DNA of 64,000 nucleotides from Davidsoniella eucalypti (lineage: Eukaryota > Ascomycota > Sordariomycetes > Microascales > Ceratocystidaceae), in assembly GCA_004009845.1 (NCBI GenBank), contig RMBW01000095.1, forward strand, positions 62,001 to 126,000, read 5' to 3'. Below the pieces are notes generated by a model. It was not told the origin of the DNA and searched no databases. It saw only the letters and a program-made list of their open reading frames with translations. A program made the position numbers and the translations under genes. This document shows, piece after piece, positions 1 through 11,965 of the stretch; within the stretch, counting starts at the first letter, position 1; every line of letters starts with the position of its first letter.

Positions 1-180
1 GCCTTTCATGAGGACTTTGTTACCACCAGTCTGTACTGGAACTTGGTCATTCTTGTCGAAAAGCCTTAGTGATGAGAACATTGCTTGGTCGCGGAAAACG
101 TGCACTGAAGCACCGGAGTCATAGAGTGTGAGGTTGTCGTTCTAGCGCGAGTTGGCGTCTATTTCTTCTGTAACGGTATC
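1..180 (-). mobile_element. Ty1/copia retrotransposon protease fragment, decayed
   Basis: On the minus strand one frame reads through a retropepsin active-site block, Y-DSGAS-x-H-x-F, followed by a stretch typical of the copia Gag-Pol protease (aspartic protease that cuts the Gag-Pol polyprotein). The frame is open from 141 to the window edge, but an in-frame TAG at 142-144 interrupts it just upstream of the motif and homology fades beyond about 180, so this is a fragment of a dead copy or the edge of a decayed element continuing left. A G10-type run follows at about 188. Family call rests on the DSGAS motif and its context; no LTR is visible. Confidence 0.7.
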
Positions 181-781
181 TGAAGCAGGGGGGGGGGGCT
201 GCACAAAAATTGTGCAGCACAAACGCGATAGCAAGTCAGAGGTCCTGGGGATGAGATTCGAGTCAAAGCCAGGGCCCAAAAATAACAGCGCGGAAAGGTA
301 ATAGGTACAAAATAGTATGGGGAGAGAGCGGCTGATGAGCCCGAAATGATCGTGATGATGGATTTGATGTAACTGTAAAAGGGTAGAGGAGACTCTTAAT
401 TGATGTGTATAAACACTTGTGATGTATTGTGCTAAGTTATGTTTAGACCCTTAGAGGAGGGGAAAAACAACAAGAGGAAGATATTAGTGGGGCTAAAGAG
501 GTGCTGTTGCCTTTGCCTGAGGCATCAGTCCGACAAGAACCCAGAACTAAGAAGAGCAAATTACAAAAGGGAATGCTTGCTATACTTTTTTCTTTTTTAA
601 TCATCTATATAGCGTGTGATAATGATCAAACAAAGGCAAAATAAACTCTATCTCAATGTGATGACTATGGAACATGAAAAAAAACAAAGACGTTCATATG
701 AACAAAAACAACAAAAACAACCCACTTCTCAACCATCCTTTCTAATTTTTTTCTCTCTTTAGTTTAATTTTTTTTCTCTTA
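181..781. other. Intergenic, no gene seen
   Basis: Region between the copia fragment and the 3' end of DOA10. AT-rich, with a poly-G run near 188-198 and pyrimidine-rich DNA close to 730-780. No open frame with recognisable content. Confidence 0.6.
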
Positions 782-3700
782 CTAATCTCTTGATCCCCGT
801 CTTTGTTGAGCGCGGCCAGTAGATCGAGGAGTACCAAGATTATGTAGACGAGTACCTTCTAGGTAAGCTTCGTCGCGGATCTTGCCAGCCCAGTTACTTA
901 CCATGCCAAAGGTAGCACTGAGACCTAGAAGGAGACCCATCCACATAGCCGCTAATGGATAGCTCATGCGGTACATCAACGCACGAGATGTCGGGCTATC
1001 AGCCGATGGTACCAGCACATTAGTGGCGATGGTGAAGTCCGTAAGAGCTGGCGGTCCCACGATTGCTACGAGTGAGAGTACGAGACCGGGCAAGACAAAG
1101 GCTCGCGTCAGCAGCCATACATGTGGGTTAAGCACTCCGTCGTTCATAACAGCACGCATAGCCTGTCCGAGACGTGTGTTATCGAAGCGTCGCTGCACGA
1201 TACGCGTGCTTAGTTTGAGGTATAGTATACCCAAAGTCCAGGTTTGGATAATGGGGATCACATGACGATTGGCGATTGCCTTCTCGGGATAGAAGTACGT
1301 GTGTAGCGGAACAAGTATGTATAGTTCGACAAGTGCCGCAATTAGGAACGGGAACACTATAAGAATCATGGTGTACGTGTATGCAAGACGTGCCGACTTG
1401 GCAGCCGCAGCTAGTGCCCGAGAAATTGACGCTGGGTCTGTCGTCAGACGCTTGATCGTATCCCAGGCGTTGTTTGCATGTAGAGCAGCATCTCTGGAGC
1501 GGAGCGACACCCAGCCCACCGACGCCAGCACATAGACACCGATGGTGAAAGCGTAGATGTCGTTCGTGCGCACGTGGCTCGGTAGCAGTGTAGTGAAGAT
1601 ATACCGGCCTACAGCTAGAGGAATGACGGTCAAGGTGACTCCGGTCACGGCGGCAAAGGTCCAGATGCATAAGATGAAGGTAAATACGCGCTTATAAAAG
1701 TCGGGCGGTAGATACACTACCTGGTAGTGATGAGGAAGAATACCAGAGCCCGGTACCGGGTGGAATGGATGATAGATGGCATCTTCTTCGACTGGGATAA
1801 AGACGCGACGGCCTCTAACCAGCCGCACCTGATCCGAGGCTGGAACCCTCGAAAACGTACCGCTAGGGGCAATCTTGCCGCTAGAGACCATTTCTCGTTT
1901 ATATTGAGACATACGGTCCTGCTGGAAGCGTGGGTTATTATTTGGGGTCTGTGATGGCCGAGGCATGAAAAAGTCCGTCCAGGACATTTCAGTGATATTT
2001 CCATCAGTTTGCTGCATCCAAATCGACTTCCACCACGGGAAAGTCTCGCCCTCGGACGTGAGAAGGCGGCCCTCTTCATCGATACGGCGCTCGCCAAAGA
2101 TATACCAGGTGAGCCTGAGCATGCGAGCGGTGCTGCGGAAGCACCACTTGTACATGACTTGGATGCCCTCACTAGGCTTGAAGAACTTGACGGCGAGAGG
2201 CATGAGGAAGTTGTAGAACAGCAGATCGATGGGGAATTCCAGCACAGGCTCGTTAGACGAGTAATGGATTGGGAACAGCGTGGCACATGAGAATGAGAGG
2301 CCCCAAACAACTCCGCCTAGGCAAACCACAACAAGAGTGCCATAGACAAGCGCAGAGAACATAATCTTGCGGACTTGGGTAAAAAACTTGCGTTCAAGGA
2401 CTTCACGGATGGGGTGAAATTCAGGGTCGTCAGGGTCTCTGATAAAGTCTGTTATAAAAGAAAGATATGTTAGCAGGGCTGAACAGAGTATGTGAAATTA
2501 TGTGGTATTGATTATCTTTTGACTTACACAAGACGCCCTTACGCATGATTCGACGGCACATGGCTACAAACAAGGCAAAATGGAACATGTAGCCAGTGCC
2601 TACAAACCAATGCACAAACATGGACGTGAATGGGTTTTGTAGCGCAAAGTTTAAGCGGCCTTGTAGAGTGGCGTTCTCAAAGAGTGGTAGGAGGGCCACG
2701 TCCATTAGAATACCACAATATAGAGGGAAGAGAAGCATTTCAATAGAAATGATCGAGAGCACCTTCATCACGCCGCCGGCTTGGGTAAGTCCTTCAACAA
2801 GCATCATTTCCAGATTGGTACCAAGCCCAAAAGAGGATCTATGTTTGAGGAAGGAAATCGCGATAGCAGTGATGGTTAGATAGCCGAGAATGATAGCAAC
2901 AAAACGGTCCCAGCCAGACCAGTGAATCAGAAGAGGATCATAGGGTTCTTGTCTGCTGCCGATATCGTAGCTGATCATCCATGTGTCTGGATCCATTAGG
3001 TGGGCGTGAATCTCTCGCGGCGAGAGGTTGACGATGTAAGATATTCCAGCCGAAACGCCTCCAGTTACAAGACTGTAAGCATATGGCAAGTCGTACTTTG
3101 TAGGCTGAAGAACTATAGAAAGTAACTTGTATACGAACAGGAGAGTGGCTCCGACAAACTGGAACGAGTATATGAAAAGAGAAGCAAAAAAGTTCTTGAT
3201 AGAGATAATGGAGTTGTGGCTGAGGACAGTGAAGAAATGATACGCTGGAGGGTGACGAACGTCTTGACGGAAGAATTCGAAGATATTTTCAGCTGACTTG
3301 AGAGTCAAGTCCATGGAGAGATCCAACCATCGAGTGACGTCGGCCGAGGTCTTTTCCCAGGCGGCGAACTTGGCTATATATAACATCGGGAATGACAAGA
3401 GATAGGATAAGAAGCCACCAGTTGCAAGAGCGGCGTCTTGGCAGAACACGGCTAGAGAGAATACGATATGAGCAAGGCGTAGAGGACTAGCCACGAACCA
3501 GCTAGTCATGCGTCCCATATTGTAGGGTAGGACAACACAAGTTATCAAGGACAGGACGACTAGACACACGCAGAACATGGCGTTTTGGAATAGGCCGATG
3601 ATAGGTCCGGCCATACCGAGCAGCTCCATGATTCCGTCGAACTCTTCGTTGTCGAACCCATCACCGACCTCGACTTCAAGGTTGTTTTCAGCTAAGCCGG

Positions 3701-6473
3701 CATCTTCATCGTTGACAACAACATCGAGCCAGTCGTCTTCGGCATCGCGAGCGGCGGCAGCCCTTTGAAATACAGCAACAACAGCAGCAGCAGCAACAGC
3801 AGCGGGATCATCGTTGTCCTGGTTAACGTCGTTGGCGAGTTCTTCTTCGATTCCACCCCACATGAAGTCAGCTATCAAGTTGGGGAGATTGGCGACGCGG
3901 CGTTGTTCTTCGGGGGCCTGAGGAGCTTGTGGTGCTCGTGGGCGACCGACCGGAGCCGGAGCTTCATCGGCGCGCACCTGCTCCCGGGCCCTGAACCATT
4001 GGACTGGGTTGTTATCGTTCGGGGGGTCTTGACGATCGTCTCGGTTGTTCGGGGCACCACCAACATCGTTGGCGTGAGGAGCGTCGTTGATAGCAAGCAA
4101 AGGGTCATCCAAGATTGGCACTTCTATAGGAGGGCGGCCAATAGTATTATCCTGTGCTTCAGAGTCGCCGTCACCATTATCGTCATTGACATCTTGGCGG
4201 TCGTGGTCATGGCCATGATCATGGTATTGGGTGCCATAATTATCCTGGTCTTCAGGAACACTTTCCCAGTCCGAGTCGGCGTATCTGTAGTTGTTAAAGG
4301 ACTGATTGTCATCAAGTATCACAGAATTAGGTTGAGCCACATTGCTACCAGTCTCGCTCTGACTATCCTCATGTGTAGACTGATGGGGCGGGGGCGATGA
4401 GTCAGCAAACGGATCGTCATCAGCGCGAGTACGAGCAAAGAGCGGCTGAGATTCAACGGCGTCAAACGACCAGCCAGAGGTGATACCCATGTCTAATTCC
4501 TGGAGCTCACGACGGGCTTCGCCGTGGGGATCATCAGACGGCTGGATATCCCAGCTACCGGCGCCGACGGGACCAATGGCGCCGCGGGAAAGAAGACCCT
4601 CTGACTGGGAGCGTGGCCTTGAAGAAGAGCTGCCTAATCTCGTAGAAATCGGACCATAGATGTTATCAATTGGTTTATAGCCTCCGGTACCAAAGCCCCG
4701 TAGATCATCGTCGTCTTGTCCCGGGGCTCGCATGACAGCTTTTCCTTTGCGGTCGGCATTTTCGACTGAGCTCTGGGGCCCCTCCATCCAGGATTGATTC
4801 TTGTTGGCATCATTGCTTCCATTGGTGCCGAGTCCTGAGGCATCGGACCTAAATCTCGGTAGTCCTGGTTCTTGACCCCATTTGGTGTACTTGGCCCGAC
4901 TTTCCATATCAAAGTCAAACGAGCGCTCGCTATCGTCGTCACTGTCGTCTGCTTCTTCTTCCTCTTCTTGATCTTCGTGGTTTCCCTGCTCTTCGTCTTC
5001 GTCGTCCGAGATTGCAAGATTGGCGGCTTGCAAGCGAGATTCGAGAGCATATTTCAAGCCCATGTTACGGTAGGTTAAGAACCCGGGGTTTTCGGTCTTT
5101 TGTAGCATAACTTCCAGGTTACCATGGGATTCTGCAATGAGCTTGATATATTCGTCGAACTGATCACGTTCTACAGTTTTGTACACAATTTTTAGGTTGC
5201 TGTTGAGAATATCGTTCGCACGCTCAAGATCCAGATCAGCAACGGCGATGGCATCCATGCACACGCTGGCGACATTGAAGCCAGGGTTGGCGATGGGAGC
5301 GGAACCTGGCTCGATACGAGTAGCTTCGACGATGTAAGTGACCAACTGGCGGCTTTTTTCCAACTGGGCGCGTTGTCGCAGCTCTGCTTCTCTTATAGCA
5401 TTATCGAGAGGCCACTGTTGGATCAGCGGTTCTTCCTCAGCTTCCTGGTTGTCCTGGTCTTCCTGCCCACGAGGGGCTGCATCTTCTGGGACGACTACAT
5501 CTGCAATAATATCATCTTGGGGGTTGAGTTCGGGCTGATGTTGCACGACATAATCTCTGACAAGGATTACAAGGATGAAGCACATAATGACAATTATAGT
5601 GATGAACTGGCCCTCCAACACAGCAATGACGGCCTTGTTCACTTGCGGGTATTTGGTAAGGTTGCGAAGCCAGAGGACGTTGCTTAGTAGAGACTGAGAG
5701 AACTCTGGGTAGCCAAGAGTGGTCATGTTCAGAGAGATGGTGTTGGCGCGGTAGTTGGAGCCGGGAAGAACGACAGAGACGAGCTTTAAAATCAGGCGTT
5801 GGCCAATATTGATGATAGCTAGCTCCGAGGTACTGTTGTAATCTGACCAGGAAAAGACTAGCTCGAATACGGACGGCGGCAAAGCGACCCAAAGAGGGCA
5901 GTGGTCGATGGTTTTGAAAGGGTTGGCGGGACACACGGCATAGCGCTGAAGCAAAACAATTTCGTTGTGGTATTGCTCGAGGTTGGCTTTATTGCTGTGA
6001 TTAGTAGCAGTGTAGACAAAGCTATCGAGGCCCTCGTCGCAGATCCAGAACATGAATGACCACATACGGCGCATAGCATAAGGCAGAAGACACAGCCAGA
6101 CCGCGGCGACGAGGAGACCGCGGAGCCAGACCAAGAAGTGCTTGGCTGAGTATATGACGGCGTGCTTGATAAAGACGAGCATAGGTAGGGTGCGCGGCAT
6201 GTCGGTCTTGTAGACCTTGGTGAAGCGGAAGGGCGTCTTGCACAGCTCGCAGTACTTCTTCTGCGAGTGCGAGAGCCATTCCATCAGGCAGTTTTGGTGG
6301 ACATATTTGATGCTGCCGCTGCATTTGCATGGGTAGTAGAGGGGATCGTCGTCGGAGCCTTCGCAGCGGCAGATGCGGCAAGTGTCGACGTCATTCGTGT
6401 TGAACTGTGTGTCCTTGGCGTCTTGGGCGTCCTGGGTGTCCACAGCCGGCGATGTGGATGATGAGGCCGACAT
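782..6473 (-). CDS. DOA10: DOA10/SSM4 (MARCH6-type) ER E3 ubiquitin ligase
   Basis: Exons 6473-2528 and 2448-782, joined across a 79-bp intron (GTAAGT donor, CTAAC branch, ACAG acceptor); 1870 aa. Family role: multi-spanning E3 of the ER and inner nuclear membrane that works with Ubc6 and Ubc7 in ER-associated degradation. Seen: N-terminal RING-CH with C32, C35, C49, C51, H59, C62, C75, C78; hydrophobic segments from about residue 100; a long acidic low-complexity cytosolic stretch of several hundred residues in the middle; a second cluster of membrane segments from about 960. The splice restores the conserved block D-P-D-D-P-E-F-H-P-I-R-E-V-L-E-R, and the C-terminus has the conserved YLxGxRLxN element. 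Start: ATG at 6473 puts the RING near the N-terminus as in yeast; an in-frame ATG at 6536 would add 21 hydrophobic residues and is less likely. Confidence 0.95.
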
Positions 6474-9400
6474 GGTAGGCGATCGGTTAGGAAAGACTGG
6501 GAGCAGCAGCAGAAGGAGGCGGTATGCTGGCAGCACAGATCAGAGCAGAGCAGGCGGCGGCGGCAACAGCCGCTGGTCAGAGAGAAGAGGGCAATATCGG
6601 GTTGATGGTAGCCGTGGACTCTCTAGTAAGGTCGGCGACGGTGATACTCGCTGGCTAGCGATACGACAGCAGCTTTAGACGATGGGATTAGCCGTCGCGT
6701 GGGTGGGGGGATGGTAGAGTGAGTTTGCTGGACTGGCGGCACTCAGGAAGGCAGAATAATTGCCCATGCAAATTATCTGTACAGTGGTACAATGGTGTAG
6801 CAAGTACAGTAATGGTAATAATATAGTACAGCAGTAGAGTACAGAGTGCCGGACCTGGAGCAAGCAAGCCTACAGTGACAATGACAAATGACAATGACGT
6901 CTGTGTGGTAAGGTCAGGTCAGATCGGGCAGGCCAAAAGATCAAAAAAAACAGCAAGCTGGCAGCTCAGCTCGGCTGGTTAGTCAACAAAAGCAAGGCAG
7001 AGATAGGCCTGTCCAGTTCCTTCTGCTGTTGAGGCGGGATTAGCTAAGCTGATTGGCTGTAATTGGCTGCTAGTTAGCCTAATTTTGGGTCTCTTTCCTA
7101 GCGGGCCAGATAGTGCTAATGGCAAGCTATGAGTGACACCAGCACAATAAACAAAAGACGTCCTTTTTTCGCAGCGGTCAGAGCATCGAAATGCCAGGCG
7201 AACGACAATCCAGATTGATTAACGGGCGAACAAAAAAGAAAAAGAAAAAAACGTCAGACAGCCTAGGTGGAGGCCGAAAGTCAACGAAGCCTGTATATGT
7301 ATGTAAACAAAGTACAAATGGAGGCAATGGAAGCGGGTATTTTGAGAGCCTTTTTACTAGCTGATTTAGCCGATAGCAGCGAAAACGGACATCGGGGATC
7401 AGGTTTGTGTGCTGTCCCAGCGGGCAAGAAGAAAAAGAGTAGAGATGGAATAACAAATTATGTAGGAAAAAGCAAGTATGTAGACAGCAAAAAATGCGAT
7501 ATAATGATGACAGATAACCCTCACAAAGATATAAAAATAAAAACGATAGTCACCAGGGATGCCGGGTGGAAATCTAAGAAAAATAAAAATAAAAAGGTAT
7601 GATTGAAGGGTAGGGAGAATTAAGAACAGCTTCTAGAATTTGAAAGAGCCCCCGGAACAAAAAAACAGAATGTCCTGATGGTGAGAACAACATGCTAAAA
7701 AAAAACCATAACAGCCTCTACTGCGGCCAATAAAGAGGACAGACAAAAGCCAGTTAACGACAACGGTGGTTTCTTGTACCAAATTTTTGTAGCAATGCAG
7801 GTGTCCAACCAACAGTCTATCACTTTCTACGCCATTTCCACCTCTTATATCTTATATTCAGAACATCATCAATCAGTATTCCCTTCATTTTTCTCTTCTA
7901 TCTCTTTTTCTTCTACATCACAAGAGCCTCATATTCCGACTTTTTATAGAACTCACTAGCCAAAAAAAAACCTAGACTTACTTCAACACGGAAGCTTTAT
8001 CTTTTCAACGGTCTATTGTAAGCAAAGCTGTATCGCCACAATGTGTTCTTTCCCCACACTCCATGACCTTGTGGCGTCGATCAAACAAGGCCCAGGGGGT
8101 TTTCAGAGTCCATATTTAGGGTTACCCTAAGCATCGTTTTCGCCTTGCGCGTAAGGCAGCAAAAAACACAAGTATAGTTGTAAGCTAAGCTTGGTGTAAC
8201 AAACTAGCCAAAAGAGGCCCTTTCCTCAAAAGATGAGGATAGCGTTAGATAAGTGTTGAACAAAGAAAAAGAAGTACAAAAATATTCGGATATGTTTCCT
8301 TGCTTTCACTTTACGATGGCTCTTCTATATTTTTACACCATGTACGTACTAAAACACAACCCATTAGTCTTTTTTTTCCTACCGAGGTTTTCACTTGACC
8401 AAAATCTAAGAAATGCGCCGAGCTTTTTGTCGATCAGGCACCGTTACATAAAATGTTAGAAGGAGAATTTATATATAGATTGGATGTCATCAGAGAATTA
8501 TTTTCTACTATATGGTTAGAATTGAGAACAATACAATACATATATAATATAGTCTTAAACCCAAAGAAACGCAATTCAGTTACATTGAACATACATCATA
8601 TATACAAATAGACTAAGAAGAACTGTGCTTGACATTTCTAAATCTAGTCATACATATATTCAAATCTAACCATATAGCCCCCTCTTTTTGAATCAAAAGA
8701 TATCAGCAAAGCTGCCTACCAAGATTTAGCCCGACTGGTTCGAGGGACGGATCAACGGGTTCAAGAAGATCCATTCCTTTCTTACCTCTTTTCTCATAAA
8801 CGGTTGATGTTGTGGTACGCTATAATGATTCCTTGATATTCCCTTGATTTTTCTTAGCAAGCCAAAAGATGGGTCTCTCTTTTCTTTAGAGGAAGATAAA
8901 GAAGAGCGAAAACGTTGAGCTCTCAGAATTCGGGCTAGTGGCGATTTCTCATATACAATAAAGATGGTTACCAACTAAGTTGGCGTGTCGCCGAGGTCTT
9001 TTAGTCCTTTCTATTTCTTTCTATCCTTGCGAAGATTTGGCCTTGATAGTCTGATTCTAGGAGATCCTATGGAATTAGAACTAGCTGATTATATAACGTA
9101 TTAGTATAGTGTTTTATGTATAAAAGCACAAATCTAGAAATGTGATACCAGAAAAATGTGAAATTATTAAGCCTCTTGTCTCCCCATAGACACGAATGGC
9201 CTAACGGCCCAAGGAAGTTCAAGACATATCTTCTCTTTGTTACGAGTCTTGAACTAATAGTAAACCGAGACATTTCCCAATATCTCCAAACTAACTTGGA
9301 AGTGAACAAAGAAGCTAACATTCGGAGGAGGTTTATGAAAGCTAAATAGCCCCTGAAAGGAACGAAACACGCTAGGAACCTGAATATGACCTAAAAGACA

Positions 9401-10240
9401 AGAACGAACTTGACATGACTTCTAGTGCCTTGGCTTCATTGCAAATCAAAGCTGGAATATCAAAAGGCCTATACTTTGTTTTTAAGTCTGTCTTCGTCTT
9501 CTTGTATAAAAGTCTCACTATGTAGAGTCATCAACACGATATGATATGCCAACATGCTATTTGTTACTTATAAAAACATAGAAGGGCCTAGATTGCCTAG
9601 ATCTTATATATTACACTGAGATAGGGCGGAACCAGACGTGCTGGATATAGAGAGCGTTCCGGGTTTTTGGGGAACAAATAGTCAAAGAGAATTGAAAGAA
9701 AGGCTAGATCTTGGTCTAGCCTAAGCCGAAACATGAAGGCGTCCTCCATCGCTTCTTTTATGTCTGACTCTAAGACTATTCAGCTGAGTGGCTGAAATTG
9801 TGTTAATCGACTTGGGTCTAGATTGTAGAGTGATTTATGTCCATGTAGTGAGTGTCAAGTGTGATTGATTGTGAGAAAGGACCCTTAACAGCCTTAGTTG
9901 GATCTTTGACGGCCAGTAAAATGTCAAAAGGTCCAAGACTTTAGGGATAGATCAAACCTCGAGTTTAGTCAAACTTGAGAGGGAGAAGGAGAAAGTCTCG
10001 TGGGAATGTTGGGAATTCATCCTTATTCCTCTTTCAAGTTCGTCTGAATAAAGAAGAGCAAGAATATCTTGCCGCGTGAGCATATGTAGAATATACGAGG
10101 ATTCTTCTTTGATATCAGGAATTAGGGGAGGGGAGAGAAAGGAAGAACAATAGCAAACATATGTGTAAAAGGCCCTTGGGCTTGGAGTAACATAGTAGAA
10201 GTCATTCCAAACCACCAGAGACAGGTGAGGCTAGACTTTG
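6474..10240. other. Long intergenic region, no gene recognised
   Basis: About 3.8 kb between the start of DOA10 and the promoter of the expansin-like gene. It holds two tandem inverted CCAAT boxes (ATTGG at 7052-7056 and 7062-7066) upstream of DOA10, many A/T runs, and a head-to-head telomere-repeat palindrome at 8116-8130. Open frames up to 111 codons exist but show no family resemblance and no splice-consistent extension. It may contain long UTRs or non-coding RNA. Confidence 0.5.
8116..8130. repeat. Telobox palindrome (TTAGGGT-T-ACCCTAA)
   Basis: Fifteen bases in which two TTAGGG-type units face each other around a single T. TTAGGG is the telomere repeat of most filamentous ascomycetes. 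It lies far from any gene start. It could be a double-strand-break scar, a telobox factor site, or chance. Confidence 0.45.
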
Positions 10241-10248
10241 ATATAAAT
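10241..10248 (+). promoter_or_regulatory. TATA box of the expansin-like gene
   Basis: ATATAAAT about 245 bp before the ATG at 10491, followed by a pyrimidine-rich stretch (about 10290-10490) typical of a fungal leader. Confidence 0.45.
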
Positions 10249-10490
10249 AAGAACGAGGCACGCTTCCGAGAAGGGAGTTCTTTCCTGTTTAACTTCGAGT
10301 TCTATCAAGACATTTCCTTCATTTTCTGTTCTTTTCTTCTCTAACGTTGAATACTTTGATATTCCAGTCCTTCTTTTTCCTCAAGACACTCTTCTATCTT
10401 TTAAACACACCTTTTCCAGTACAAACCGACTTTCTTTACATATTTACATTCATTTTCCATCATCACATTCCTTTCTCTTTTCTTCCAAAC

Positions 10491-11575
10491 ATGCGTGTTT
10501 CAACAGCTTTGGCTACTTTTGGTGGACTGGCTGCCGCTGCTCCTCAGAGTGAACTGATTGCCGGCCGTGACGCATCTGGCAATAGCTGGCAAGGCGTTTT
10601 GGACGGGCTCCGAAACATGCTAGGCCACACAAATACTCGGACTTCTTCAGTAGCTGTTGCTACTCCTGTTGCGAGTACTGCTGTTGTTGCTTCTGTTGGT
10701 ACTTCATCTTCTGTTCCTACAACATCGTCTGAGGCAGTGACTACTATCAGCATCCATTCGACACAGACTACCTTTGTAACTATCCTATGGCCGTCTTCCT
10801 CTACTACGGAAGTGTCATCTGCTAGCCCGTCTTCTGCTACCTCGTCTCCTTCTACTTCTACTAGCCTCAAAGCTACTTCCACCTCTACTTCGTCTTCGTC
10901 GTTGATCGGCAAGACTGTTGATGGCGGTGAAGCTACGTACTATTCGGGTGATCTGGATGGAGGCACGTGCTCGTTTTCAGGCTATACCATCCCCAGCGGC
11001 ATGTTTGGTACGGCGTACTCTCAGAGTGCCTGGGATAGCGCTGCGTACTGTGGTGCCTGTGTCCAGATCACGGGACCCAGCGGCAACAACATCACGGCTA
11101 TGGTGAGTCTTTTATCTCTTTCAACATATATTAGCTCTGAATCTATATACTGACTGTCTACTAGATTGTCGATGCCTGTGCTTCGTGCGAAGAAACCCAC
11201 CTTGATCTCTTCGAAGATGCCTTCGCTGAGCTCGCTGACAAAGATAAAGGCGTGATCTCTATCGGATACACCTTCGTCGACTGCGGCATCGACTCACCAT
11301 TAGAGGTCAAGAACAAGGATGGAGTCAGCGAGTACTGGTTCAGCATGCAGGTCGTCAACTCCAACGAACCAGTGACGTCCCTAGAGGTCAGCACAGATGG
11401 CGGAAGCACGTGGCAAGAGACAGAGCGTCAGGACTACAATTTCTTCGAGAACAGCAGCGGATTCGGTACGGATACGGTAGACGTTAGGGTTACGTCAGAT
11501 AGCGGAACCACCATTGAGATCAGCGGAGTGAAGGTTTCGTCGGAGGATAGCACGGCGGCGTCGACGAACTTTTGA
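10491..11575 (+). CDS. Secreted expansin-like / loosenin-like protein
   Basis: Exons 10491-11102 and 11165-11575; 62-bp intron (GTGAGT, CTGAC branch, CTAG acceptor), phase 0; 340 aa. Family: cell-wall-loosening proteins with a double-psi beta-barrel, acting without hydrolysis on cellulose or chitin-containing walls. Seen: signal peptide at residues 1 to about 17; a Ser/Thr/Val-rich linker of about 90 residues, probably O-glycosylated; barrel from about 140 with GEATYYSGDLDGG, paired cysteines (C-x2-C around 209-212) and the H216-L-D218-L motif that holds the conserved Asp; then a beta-rich C-terminal domain resembling the CBM63-like half of expansins. The start at 10491 is chosen over an in-frame ATG at 10347 because it places the signal peptide at the N-terminus. 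The gene converges with the NADH dehydrogenase. Substrate cannot be told from sequence. Confidence 0.88.
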
Positions 11576-11965
11576 GTGGCAAATTGTCAGCTATGGATGT
11601 ATTGGGATATAGTATTATTGTATTCTAAGCATCTTGATCTTCTGTTTGTATACAAATATTGACCAATATGTATTTTATTGGTATAACTCTTTAGATTCTA
11701 CAGGTATATAATAAATGCTTGAATAAAAACTAGATATAAACTAATAAAGGCGACATAACAATGATGATGATGACCAAACAAAAGAAAAGGGAAATAATGA
11801 CGATGTACAAGTAAATGGGACAAGAAAATGAATCTCTGTGCTCTATCCCCCCCTCCTCTCTCTCTTCTCTACTGGATCTATTTAACTAGTATTTTTATTT
11901 CCTACCCATATCTTCTATAATTTTAGGGTATGTATGGATGGATATATATAGAACGAAGGATGTGT
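11576..11965. other. Convergent 3' intergenic region
   Basis: About 390 bp between two convergent genes. AT-rich with A-runs and several AATAAA-like motifs on both strands that could serve as polyadenylation signals. No gene seen. Confidence 0.5.

Noticed and set aside
3765..4400. 211-codon plus-strand frame inside DOA10
   Set aside because: Antisense shadow of the low-complexity acidic segment; composition is dominated by Val/Ile from reversed Asp/Asn codons.
6474..6536. Upstream in-frame ATG of DOA10 that would add a signal-peptide-like leader
   Set aside because: Family members start close to the RING with no signal peptide; the leader Leu run comes from CAG-repeat-like leader DNA.
8726..8974. 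82-codon minus-strand frame that at first resembled an organellar open frame
   Set aside because: I could not tie it to any named organellar gene and the surrounding DNA shows no further similarity.
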